Source: Candidatus Nealsonbacteria bacterium RIFCSPLOWO2_01_FULL_38_120 | GTDB taxonomy: Bacteria; Patescibacteriota; Minisyncoccia; Minisyncoccales; GWA2-38-27 | Direction: 5' to 3' | Assembly: GCA_001821475.1 (NCBI GenBank) | Contig: MHMF01000008.1 | Coordinates: forward strand, 1,477-14,616 | Length of the DNA: 13,140 bases | In this document: one piece after another, positions 6,268 to 13,140 of the stretch | Numbering within the stretch: position 1 is the stretch's first letter | Layout: each line of letters starts with the position of its first letter | Made by a program: the position numbers and the translations under genes | The notes under the pieces: generated by a model | What the model saw: the letters and a program-made list of their open reading frames with translations, nothing else | What the model was told of the DNA's origin: nothing | Database searches by the model: none

Positions 6268-7353
6268 TTATTTGTGCGCTCTTATGCTTTGCAAGATTCC
6301 CAACCCAATACAAAAGAAAATCAAGTTTGACCCGCCATAACTTACCAATGGCAGAGAGATTCCAATCACCGGCAGAATGCTAAGATTCATTCCGACATTA
6401 ATTATAATATGAAAAAATAAAATAATCGCCATGCCCGAAGCGAAAAGACGGGGAAAATTTGATTCAGCTGAAAGGCTTATTCTTATAATCCTCCAAAGCA
6501 AAATTAAGAATAGAATAAGAAGAACCGATATACCCATAAACCCTAATTCTTCGGCAATAGCAGAGAATATAAAGTCTGTATGAGGCTCTGGCAGAAAACC
6601 GTACATTGCCTGAGATCCATTAGTAAACCCCTTGCCGAATAACCCGCCTGAGCCGATCGCAATTTTGGCCTGTGTCTGATGCCAGCTTATGCCAAGCGGC
6701 TCAACTTGAGGACTGAAAAAACTTATTATTCTCGCTTGCTGATAATCTTTCAACAGGAAAAGCCATGCGAGCGATAAAATTAAAATCATTGCAAAGCATA
6801 AAATTAAAAAATGTTTTAGTTTTATACCGGAGATTATCAGCACCCCGACCCAGAGCGCCGCTAAGATCATTGCCGACCCGAAATTCGGCTGGAAAAAAAT
6901 CAAAACCGAGGGCAGAATCAGATAAAAACTGGAGAGAAATATATGTCTTAATTTATACATCTCTATGTGCCTCATTGAAAAATATTTTGCCAGCAGTATT
7001 GTCAATATTACTTTCATTGGCTCTACCGGATCAAGAGAAAAAAATCCGAATTTATACCAACCTTTTATACCTCGTGTCTCCGGAGCTAATAAAAAAAGCC
7101 CTACCAACAAAAGAATACAGATAAAATATGCGGCTAAAATAAAGTAAGGGCTCTGGCGAAAAATCCGCCAATCAAAAAAACCGATAAGGAAAATAAAAAA
7201 AATTCCAAAGGCGAAAAAAATAATCTGCTTTTCAAAATATATAAAATCTCCCCTTGAAATAGAAAAACTATAAATTGAAGCCAGTCCAATTCCAAAAATA
7301 AAAAAAACCGTAGCCAGCATAATCCAATCAATTTTTTTCAAATAATCAACCAT
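6268..7353 (-). CDS. rodA: SEDS peptidoglycan glycosyltransferase RodA
   Basis: A 361-residue polytopic membrane protein of normal family length, with about ten hydrophobic segments. SEDS proteins polymerise lipid II into glycan strands with a class B PBP; RodA serves side-wall elongation. Visible motifs are GIKGWYKFGFFSLDPVEPMK (Trp99 and Glu111), SGGLFGKGF (235-243), GFLPEPHTDFIFSAIAEELG (252-271, with Asp260 at the position of the essential family aspartate) and LPLVSYGGS (334-342). AEELG rather than GEELG, and the SGGLFGKG motif, favour RodA over FtsW. Asn157 in QPNFGSA stands where most relatives have Asp (QPDLGTA). No penicillin-binding protein is nearby. The gene follows the O-antigen-ligase-like gene after 121 bases. 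ATG at 7353 has only a weak ribosome site (AGAG about 11 bases upstream). Confidence 0.93.
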   Translation of the reverse strand: MVDYLKKIDWIMLATVFFIFGIGLASIYSFSISRGDFIYFEKQIIFFAFGIFFIFLIGFFDWRIFRQSPYFILAAYFICILLLVGLFLLAPETRGIKGWYKFGFFSLDPVEPMKVILTILLAKYFSMRHIEMYKLRHIFLSSFYLILPSVLIFFQPNFGSAMILAALWVGVLIISGIKLKHFLILCFAMILILSLAWLFLLKDYQQARIISFFSPQVEPLGISWHQTQAKIAIGSGGLFGKGFTNGSQAMYGFLPEPHTDFIFSAIAEELGFMGISVLLILFLILLWRIIRISLSAESNFPRLFASGMAIILFFHIIINVGMNLSILPVIGISLPLVSYGGSNLIFFCIGLGILQSIRAHK

Positions 7354-7430
7354 ATTTTTTAATCTCTATGCTATTGAGGGTAAAATTTCCTTTTTCATCC
7401 CGCGCTCTCCCCTTTCTCCCCAACCATCCT

Positions 7431-7454
7431 CCCATCCGATGACCATCGGAGGGG
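7431..7454. repeat. Hairpin between the O-antigen-ligase-like gene and rodA
   Basis: CCCATCCGATG (7431-7441) and CATCGGAGGGG (7444-7454) form an imperfect stem with one mismatch and a very short loop. It begins about 20 bases after the stop codon at 7475. There is no U-tract, so rodA may still be reached by read-through. The rest of the 7354-7474 spacer is purine-rich on the minus strand. Confidence 0.45.
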
Positions 7455-7474
7455 AATATTAAAGAGGTGATTAT

Positions 7475-9670
7475 CTATATCAATATCCCTATATTAGCGT
7501 TTATCCAATTTTCATATTCCGGAAACGCGTCAATCAAACGGACAAGTATTTCTTTCGGCTCTTCCCTATCGTTAAAATTCTCTATATGGAATTTAATTAA
7601 GTCCGCGGAAAAAGAAAAAATTCTCTGAAGGTCTTGCCTTGAATATGTTTTATTCACCCTGATTACGGTAAGCTCTCCAATTAAATATTTTTTAAAATTT
7701 TCAGCGGCCTTGTCCTTCTCGTCCGCCCTTGAATAAACTACCCCCATCTGCTTCCAGATAGAAATCCTGTCTCTCCCGCTAAGATCAAAATATTTTTGGA
7801 AAAAATAATCGCTTTCTTGAAAATTTTTCTGATATATCCTTAAAACGCCAAGCATTTGATAAGGCGCGGCTTTTTCTTTATTAAAGTTTACTGCTTCATT
7901 CAAAATCCTTTCCATTTCTTTAAGATTATTTTCGTCCCCGGAAATCAGATATTCTTTTTCATTAATTATCGCCAGCATCTTATAATAAGTAATCTGCCGC
8001 CTATCCGGAATTTCCAATGATTTTTCAACAGACGCTTTTAATCCGGAAAGAATTTTAATCATCCTTTCAGATAAGCCTTGAGGCAGGGTATTATTGTTAA
8101 GCAATAAAAGCGTTCTTTCTATAAATTCTTTTTTGAAATCATTGTTTAATAATGTTGCCCTGCCCACTCCTTTGTAAAAATAAGAAATGGTTTTTTCGTA
8201 GTCCTTGGCCTCAAGATTATATACGCCTTTCACAAAGTCCATGCAAGCAATAGTCGGTTTTAAGTTTAATGAATAAATAGTTAAAATAGAAACAGCGATT
8301 AGCGGAAAAATAATAATTGCTTTCAATAAATAATTTCCCCGCTTCTCCGCAGGCCGTCGTTCGGGCTTGTTAAAATAAAAATTATTAATAAATCCCATCG
8401 CAAGAAAAAAAATAAAATATGTCCCTATGGTGTCAAAAATAAATAAATTTTGGACAAAATAAGAAATAAAAAGAGCCATTAAAAATAGATTCCCGGCTGG
8501 ATTTTTTCTATAATTTTTGATAAGACAATAAAAAATCGCGGAAAACAATCCAATATACGCCAGTATTCCAATTGTTCCGTTTGTCGCCATAATTTCCAAG
8601 ACCTTATTGTGCGGCCTGTCAAAAAAAATGCTTTCAGGAATATAATCAAGATATTCCTCCCTGAAATATTTATCAAAAAGAAAACTATATGACTCCGGAC
8701 CCCAGCCGAGAATAGGCCTGTCCCGCCATGCGGAAATGGCTATTTTCCAGCCAGCCAAACGACCGGAATATAAAATTGAATTCACATCAAATAAAGTGGA
8801 AACTTTCTTAATCAAGCGGTTTTCAGAAAGAAAAAAACCCTCCTGATTAAGCGTGAAAAAAAGCCCGGCTATGGATAAAAATAGAAACCCCGCTAAAACC
8901 GCTTTTTTCGCTTTTAAGGAGAAAAAAGACAGGCGTGAAAGCTGAACCGCAAAGAAAAAAATAACGCCTGCTCCAAAACCAATCCACGAAGCTCTGGTTT
9001 CTGATAATATAAGGGATAAGATATTCAAAGCAGAAATAAATATTAAAATATTTTTCCATCTTTTATTTTTTTCCAAAGTATACAGATAAAATACAAGAAA
9101 AATGTTTAATACAATATATGGAGCGAAGAAGTCGGGGTTAGTCCATGTTCCGGATATCCTATGAGGAAGGGCTACCCCGTAAAAAGAGAATGGATTGCTT
9201 TTATAAAAAGGAAGCGTCCCGATTTTTTGGAGTATTCCGGCAAAGCTTGAAAGCGCGCCTACTATCACGGTTATTTTTAAAAATTTCGTCCAATCATTTA
9301 TTTTAGAAAAAACAGCTACGACGATAATCAAAAAAACCAGAAAATGCAAATGCAAGACCAATCCTTCCGCCCTATATAAGTCTCCAAAAAAACTGCGATA
9401 AAAATTCACTCCCAACAGGGCTGATAAAAATAAAATCCCAAAAAAAATAATATTTGCCCAAATTAAAAATGAGAAACCGGGAAGATATTTCTGGTTTATA
9501 TAAACCAACAACAAGTAAAGGATAAAAATTATTTCTACTAAAATTCTAAAAAATACCGCTTTAGGCCAATTAGAAAGAGTAATGCCAAAGGGACCCAATA
9601 CCAAAGGCATAAAAATAGTCAGAATCACGCCCCATTTTATCCATTTTAATAATGTCGCTTCGTATTTCAT
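7475..9670 (-). CDS. O-antigen ligase/polymerase-like membrane protein (Wzy_C) with C-terminal TPRs
   Basis: A 731-residue protein. About a dozen membrane helices span residues 10-470. Signature motifs are ILSETRASWIGFGAG (221-235, with a conserved Arg) and GWGPESYSFLFDKYF (322-336). A loop motif RPHNKVLEIMATNGTIGI at 352-369 fits the WaaL pattern H[NSQ]-X9-G-X2-[GTY] exactly (His354, Asn355, Gly365, Gly368). Residues 475-731 are soluble and helical, with two TPR-like units near 600-665 (AAPYQMLGVLRIYQKNFQES, IWKQMGVVYSRADEKDKAAE). The family moves lipid-linked glycans onto lipid A or proteins, or polymerises them. In a cell that probably lacks LPS, the acceptor may be a surface protein or another envelope polymer; this is inference. 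Its start overlaps the ligA stop by 4 bases (ATGA), so expression is coupled to ligA. The TPR part may recruit partners. Confidence 0.88.
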   Translation of the reverse strand: MKYEATLLKWIKWGVILTIFMPLVLGPFGITLSNWPKAVFFRILVEIIFILYLLLVYINQKYLPGFSFLIWANIIFFGILFLSALLGVNFYRSFFGDLYRAEGLVLHLHFLVFLIIVVAVFSKINDWTKFLKITVIVGALSSFAGILQKIGTLPFYKSNPFSFYGVALPHRISGTWTNPDFFAPYIVLNIFLVFYLYTLEKNKRWKNILIFISALNILSLILSETRASWIGFGAGVIFFFAVQLSRLSFFSLKAKKAVLAGFLFLSIAGLFFTLNQEGFFLSENRLIKKVSTLFDVNSILYSGRLAGWKIAISAWRDRPILGWGPESYSFLFDKYFREEYLDYIPESIFFDRPHNKVLEIMATNGTIGILAYIGLFSAIFYCLIKNYRKNPAGNLFLMALFISYFVQNLFIFDTIGTYFIFFLAMGFINNFYFNKPERRPAEKRGNYLLKAIIIFPLIAVSILTIYSLNLKPTIACMDFVKGVYNLEAKDYEKTISYFYKGVGRATLLNNDFKKEFIERTLLLLNNNTLPQGLSERMIKILSGLKASVEKSLEIPDRRQITYYKMLAIINEKEYLISGDENNLKEMERILNEAVNFNKEKAAPYQMLGVLRIYQKNFQESDYFFQKYFDLSGRDRISIWKQMGVVYSRADEKDKAAENFKKYLIGELTVIRVNKTYSRQDLQRIFSFSADLIKFHIENFNDREEPKEILVRLIDAFPEYENWINANIGILI

Positions 9671-11673
9671 AAAATCATTTCCGAAAATTCTTTTTCGTTT
9701 ATTATTTTCACCCCGAGTTTTTTACCGTTTTCGTATTTTGAACCAGGCTCTAATCCGGCAACCAGAAAATCAGTATTTTTTGAAACCGACTCCGAAACAT
9801 CTCCGCCCAACGCCCTAATCTTTTCTTTCGCTTGTTTCCTAGTTTGGCCAACTAAAATGCCGGTAATAACAAATGTTTTGCCACTTAGTTTCTGATTTTT
9901 ATTCTCTTTTTTGGTATATCGGATAGATATTCCCGCTGTTTTAAGCTTATTTAAAAATTCCAAATTAGCTTTCCTTGAAAACCAAACAAAAATTGAATTT
10001 GCCACTATTGGCCCTATATCTTTTATGCTTTGGAAATCTTCTAACTTCGCCCTCTCCATATTTTCAATGTTTCTAAAATGATCAGCTAAATCAAATGCGG
10101 TTTCCTCGCCCACATTTCTAATCCCCAAGCTATAAATAAATTTTGGAAGATCAACATTCTTTCTGTTTTGTATTGATTTTATTAAATTAGCGGCTGATTT
10201 TTCGGCGAATCTTTCTAACGGCGCGAGATCCCCCTCTGCTATCCCAAATAAATCTGCCGGGTCGGAGACAAGCCCTTCGTCAAGCAATCTATCGGCTATT
10301 TTCGGCCCCAATCCCCTGACATCAAACGCCTTTTTTGAAACAAAATGATAAAAATATTCTTTTTTTTGAGCAAAACAATCCTGATTGGAACAACGATAAA
10401 TAATTTCCTTGCTCGGCTTTACAATTTTGCTTCCGCAAACAGGACAAACATTCGGCATTTTAAAATCTTTTTCCTTGCCTGTTCTTAATTCAGGCAATAC
10501 TTTTATGATATCCGGCACCACATCTCCAGCTCTTCCGACAATTACCGTATCCCCGATTTTAACGCCCAGCCGCATTATCTCGTCTTGGTTGTGCAATGTT
10601 GCTCTGGAAACCACCACTCCTCCCACGGAAATAGGCTTTAAACGCGCCACGGGCGTTAGAGCGCCTGTCCTGCCTATTTGGACTTTAATATCTTCTACAA
10701 CGGTTGTAGCTTGTTTTACAGGAAATTTATAGGCGATAGCTCCTCTTGGAGCTTTGCCTACAACTCCTAATTTTTCAAAAATTCTGTTTGAATTAACAAT
10801 AACCACAATTCCGTCAATATCATAAGGAATTTTTTCTCTGATTTTTTGGCATTCCTTGTGAAATTGGAAAACTTCCCGCAAATTAAAACAGTATCTATTA
10901 TAAAAATTTGTCTTGAAACCAAGTTTCTTTAATAATTTATGTTTTTCTTCGTGGGTTTCCAATCCAAAATCAGTGATTAAATCATAGGCGAAAGAATCTA
11001 ATCGCCGGATAGCTGTAATTTTAGGATTCAATTGCCTTATAGATCCAGCCGCCAAATTTCTCGGATTGGCGTAGACGGGCAGTCCTGATTTTTCCTGTTC
11101 TATATTAACTTTTCCAAATTCTTTTTTAGATATGAATACTTCTCCGCGAACTATAAACGACCCATCGCCCCCTTTTCCCCGCGCCAATTCCAATGGAATC
11201 GCTTCAACAGTTTTTAAATTTTGAGTAACATTCTCGCCAATTTCGCCGTCCCCTCTTGTAGAGCCAACAGATAAAACTCCTTTTTCATAAACCAATTCTA
11301 TTGCCAGCCCGTCTATTTTTAATTCGCAATAAAAATCAATTTTTTCCACTTCATCTCTTGTTAAAAGCTTGGAAACCCTTTTTAGCCAGCCATCCATATC
11401 CTGTTCAGAAAAAGCGTCATTAAAAGAAAGCATCTGCTTTGAATGTTTCGCCTTTTCAAATTTATCCAATGGCTTCCCTGCCACTCTCTGGGTTGGAGAA
11501 TCAAAAGTAATTAGTTCCGGAAACTGCGTTTCCAAATCAAAAAGCTCTTTTTTTAAAGAATCAAGGGCTGAATCCGAAATTTCCTGACGGTCCAGAACAT
11601 GGTAAAGATACCTGTTATGGTTAATTATTTTTTTCAACCTTTCAACTCGCTGTTTCGCTTCTTTTTTTGTCAT
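9667..11673 (-). CDS. ligA: NAD-dependent DNA ligase LigA
   Basis: A 668-residue protein of full family length. LigA seals nicks in replication and repair using NAD+. Domain Ia is at about 1-65. The nucleotidyltransferase domain has the catalytic Lys119 in CELKIDGLAIE and the motifs STRGDGEIGENVTQN (138-152), VRGEVFISK (175-183), NPRNLAAGSIRQL (203-215), YDIDGIVV (284-291) and GAIAYKFP (311-318). The OB fold includes GRTGALTPVARL (334-345) and GDTVIVGRAGDVVPDI (374-389). A four-Cys zinc finger follows (Cys410, 413, 428, 433), then helix-hairpin-helix repeats (about 450-565), and a BRCT domain at 596-668 (GKTFVITGIL, FLVAGLEPGSKYENG). In domain Ia, YLYHVLDRQEISDSALD has Leu37 where the NMN-binding Tyr usually stands (Tyr35 in E. 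coli). ATG at 11673 has no ribosome site; the spacer upstream holds a hairpin. Confidence 0.97.
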   Translation of the reverse strand: MTKKEAKQRVERLKKIINHNRYLYHVLDRQEISDSALDSLKKELFDLETQFPELITFDSPTQRVAGKPLDKFEKAKHSKQMLSFNDAFSEQDMDGWLKRVSKLLTRDEVEKIDFYCELKIDGLAIELVYEKGVLSVGSTRGDGEIGENVTQNLKTVEAIPLELARGKGGDGSFIVRGEVFISKKEFGKVNIEQEKSGLPVYANPRNLAAGSIRQLNPKITAIRRLDSFAYDLITDFGLETHEEKHKLLKKLGFKTNFYNRYCFNLREVFQFHKECQKIREKIPYDIDGIVVIVNSNRIFEKLGVVGKAPRGAIAYKFPVKQATTVVEDIKVQIGRTGALTPVARLKPISVGGVVVSRATLHNQDEIMRLGVKIGDTVIVGRAGDVVPDIIKVLPELRTGKEKDFKMPNVCPVCGSKIVKPSKEIIYRCSNQDCFAQKKEYFYHFVSKKAFDVRGLGPKIADRLLDEGLVSDPADLFGIAEGDLAPLERFAEKSAANLIKSIQNRKNVDLPKFIYSLGIRNVGEETAFDLADHFRNIENMERAKLEDFQSIKDIGPIVANSIFVWFSRKANLEFLNKLKTAGISIRYTKKENKNQKLSGKTFVITGILVGQTRKQAKEKIRALGGDVSESVSKNTDFLVAGLEPGSKYENGKKLGVKIINEKEFSEMIL

Positions 11674-11701
11674 AAAAAATATTTAATTTTTACAAATCGG
11701 C

Positions 11702-11739
11702 TGTAGTAAATTTCCGTCGATCGTGGTAATTTTACTACA
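11702..11739. promoter_or_regulatory. Inverted repeat TGTAGTAAA...TTTACTACA ahead of ligA
   Basis: TGTAGTAAA (11702-11710) and TTTACTACA (11731-11739) flank a core containing CGATCG. With neighbouring bases the stem reaches 12 pairs in minus-strand RNA (one G-U). It lies 28 bases before the ligA start and 19 bases after the EndoQ stop. It could be an operator or a leader hairpin; no U-tract follows directly. Confidence 0.5.
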
Positions 11740-11757
11740 ACCAAATTTATTTATAAT

Positions 11758-13002
11758 TCAAAATAATATTTCTTGATTTGAAATTTTTTTTCGCTCGTGG
11801 GTTGAAAAAATATGTATTTTCCCATAAACGCCGTCATACCCTGGTTCTGCCTGAATCTTGCCCTCCCTTACTCTTATTATGCCTTCCGCAATTTCAGGCA
11901 ATGTTGAAGCATTTAACTCCCGAATCGGAACATTTAATAAAACCTCAAACTCGCTTCCTGAATTATTTATTAATTTATGATATTCTATCCCGACTTGCTT
12001 TGCTATTACTGTCTTCCCGAGCGCTTCAGCGATTATTTCCATAAGCGGAACAAGGGATTTAAATGGTATTGCGCCCTTTAGTTTGCTTCCAATGGGTCTA
12101 TCGGATAACTCCTGAACTCTATTTAAGACTCCAATAGTAAGCGGTTTTCCGCAATTAGGGCAGATATTGCTGTATTTCTTGGATTGTTGAGGCGAAAAAC
12201 TCAATCCGCAAGCCCGATGGCCGTCATAGTGGTATTTTCCTTCCTCCGGGAAAAATTCTATTGTATAAAGGAATTTTTCAGGGTCTTTGTTTTTAATCGC
12301 CTCAATAATATTATAATAGCTTAAATCAGCATTGAAAACATTCGCCTCTCTGCCTATTTTTTGGGGCGAATGGCAGTCGCTGTTGGATATTAAAGCGATT
12401 TTATCAAGATTTGATATACGCCAATTCATTTCAGGGTTTGAAGATAGTCCAGTTTCGCAAGCAAAAATATATTTTGAATAATCCTCAAAACACTCTTCAA
12501 TTGAATCAAACCCTGATTTTGAGCCAAAAAGCGAAAACCAAGGCGTCCAAATATGAGCCGGCACGATTAAGCAATCGGACGAAACGTCTAAAACAATTTT
12601 TGCCAAATCCTTGGCGTCTAATCCTAAAATAGGCCTGCCGTCGGATTTTAAATTTCCTATTTTGGCTAAATTTTTATTAATTTTTTCGCAAGCATCAAGC
12701 GAAGGAGAAAATACAACGATGTGTATTTTTCTGACTTTCCCGTTTTTAGAATAAATGCAACTTATTTCAGCGGTTAATATAAAACTGGTTTCTCCGCATG
12801 ATTTTAATTTATACAAACCTTGTTCCGTTGGAATTAAATTTTTCTTCAAATTTAAAAACCACTCCGGGTGAGTAAAGTCACCTGCGCTCAAAACATTTAT
12901 GCCTTTTATTTTTGCCCACTTATCCAAATGCTCTAAATCCATATCCTTGCTTGTCGCCCTGGAATATTTTGAGTGAATATGAAAATCAGCAATAATTCGC
13001 AT
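11758..13002 (-). CDS. Endonuclease Q-like PHP nuclease for deaminated DNA
   Basis: From ATG at 13002 the protein has 414 residues, close to archaeal EndoQ length. EndoQ cuts DNA 5' to uracil, hypoxanthine, xanthine or abasic sites. The PHP domain shows metal-site residues Asp6, His8, His10 (ADFHIHSKYSR), Asp42 and His45 (GDFTHPEW), Glu79 (TAEISCIY), His94 (KIHIVVF), His150 (PAHIWTPW), and Asp209, His211 (SNSDCHSPQKIGREAN). A zinc-finger-like region follows (Cys265 in HRACG; Cys281 and Cys284 in ICPNCGKP), then the family-like stretch TIGVLNRVQELSDRP and a C-terminal helical part. The last five residues are QEILF, like a beta-clamp-binding peptide. The frame extends upstream to ATG 13077, but family proteins begin at MRIIADFHIHS and the extension is hydrophobic and intergenic-like. 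ligA follows after 84 bases, suiting a shared repair role. No ribosome site; a leaderless or near-leaderless message is possible. Confidence 0.85.
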   Translation of the reverse strand: MRIIADFHIHSKYSRATSKDMDLEHLDKWAKIKGINVLSAGDFTHPEWFLNLKKNLIPTEQGLYKLKSCGETSFILTAEISCIYSKNGKVRKIHIVVFSPSLDACEKINKNLAKIGNLKSDGRPILGLDAKDLAKIVLDVSSDCLIVPAHIWTPWFSLFGSKSGFDSIEECFEDYSKYIFACETGLSSNPEMNWRISNLDKIALISNSDCHSPQKIGREANVFNADLSYYNIIEAIKNKDPEKFLYTIEFFPEEGKYHYDGHRACGLSFSPQQSKKYSNICPNCGKPLTIGVLNRVQELSDRPIGSKLKGAIPFKSLVPLMEIIAEALGKTVIAKQVGIEYHKLINNSGSEFEVLLNVPIRELNASTLPEIAEGIIRVREGKIQAEPGYDGVYGKIHIFSTHERKKISNQEILF

Positions 13003-13015
13003 AATAATAATGAAG

Positions 13016-13045
13016 ATATACTTACTTTGAATTACGAAATGCCAA
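13016..13045 (-). promoter_or_regulatory. Weak promoter candidate for the EndoQ-like gene
   Basis: On the minus strand TTGGCA (13045-13040) is followed by 18 bases and GTATAT (13021-13016). The predicted transcription start would be only a few bases before ATG at 13002, which fits the lack of a ribosome site. The match to consensus is modest. Confidence 0.3.
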
Positions 13046-13074
13046 ATAAAAAAAGAATTTCGTGGTCTTTTTTC

Positions 13075-13102
13075 CAAATTTCAGCCGCAAATTTGCTATA
13101 AT
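13075..13102 (+). promoter_or_regulatory. Rightward extended -10 promoter with an overlapping inverted repeat
   Basis: TGCTATAAT at 13094-13102 is a perfect extended -10 element on the plus strand; the -35 is poor. CAAATTT (13075-13081) and AAATTTG (13089-13095) form an inverted repeat that touches it. Downstream are GGGAGGGAGGAG (13109-13120), a possible ribosome site, and a small hairpin CGAAAA-CACA-TTTTCG (13125-13140). No start codon is reached before the window ends. Confidence 0.5.
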
Positions 13103-13140
13103 TACGAAGGGAGGGAGGAGTAAACGAAAACACATTTTCG

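Noticed and set aside
7363..7446. Possible 27-residue minus-strand gene between the O-antigen-ligase-like gene and rodA (begins MVIGWEDGWGERGERG)
   Set aside because: The start lies inside a hairpin, there is no ribosome site, and the Gly/Glu/Arg composition simply reflects purine-rich spacer DNA.
10409..10732. Plus-strand 107-residue frame within ligA
   Set aside because: It is a shadow of the conserved LigA OB-fold and zinc-finger coding region and has no recognisable product.
13003..13077. In-frame extension of the EndoQ-like gene to ATG at 13077 (25 extra residues)
   Set aside because: The family starts at MRIIADFHIHS. The extension is hydrophobic, overlaps intergenic-type sequence and the promoter candidate, and has no ribosome site.
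1..13140. tRNA or rRNA genes
   Set aside because: No cloverleaf, TPsiC-type motif (GGTTCGAATCC) or rRNA landmark was noticed in the gaps on either strand; this was by eye only.

Overview
The window looks like part of a Candidate Phyla Radiation (Patescibacteria, probably Parcubacteria-type) chromosome. I infer this from content and style; no search was run. The DNA is AT-rich. All nine supported genes lie on the minus strand. Several encode large secreted or membrane-anchored proteins of kinds common in that group. Intergenic DNA is full of low-complexity AAATC/AATTAC-type repeats and hairpins. Shine-Dalgarno sequences are mostly weak or absent. UGA is used as a stop (end of the EndoQ and LigA genes), so this is not a lineage that recodes UGA.

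Layout in the direction of transcription, from the right edge leftwards. 13003-13140: intergenic DNA with a likely promoter for a rightward transcript. 13002-11758: an endonuclease Q (EndoQ)-like PHP nuclease for deaminated DNA, ending in a possible sliding-clamp-binding peptide. 11673-9667: NAD-dependent DNA ligase (LigA), overlapping by 4 bases an O-antigen-ligase-like membrane protein with C-terminal TPRs (9670-7475). 7353-6268: RodA-type SEDS glycosyltransferase. 6267-5909: a 359-base regulatory region with inverted repeats, a near-consensus sigma70-type promoter and repeated TATCSGATA boxes. 5908-4226: a protein with an N-terminal excisionase-like HTH, one membrane segment and a long repetitive outer region. 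4136-3162: a DUF916-like membrane-anchored surface protein. 3020-2238: a secreted protein. 2050-608: a Cys-rich, fibronectin-III, membrane-anchored protein. 615-1: an exported surface protein cut by the window edge just after an intein/Hint N-terminal motif.

The right half combines DNA repair (EndoQ incises at a damaged base, LigA seals nicks) with envelope polymer assembly (O-antigen-ligase-like protein, RodA). The left half is a run of exported or surface proteins, preceded by a possible membrane-tethered regulator whose own upstream region carries repeated operator-like boxes. The most interesting points are the Hint/intein start inside an exported surface protein, the EndoQ-LigA pairing with a C-terminal QEILF motif, the membrane-tethered HTH protein with its candidate operators, and a three-arm alternative hairpin upstream of the DUF916-like gene.
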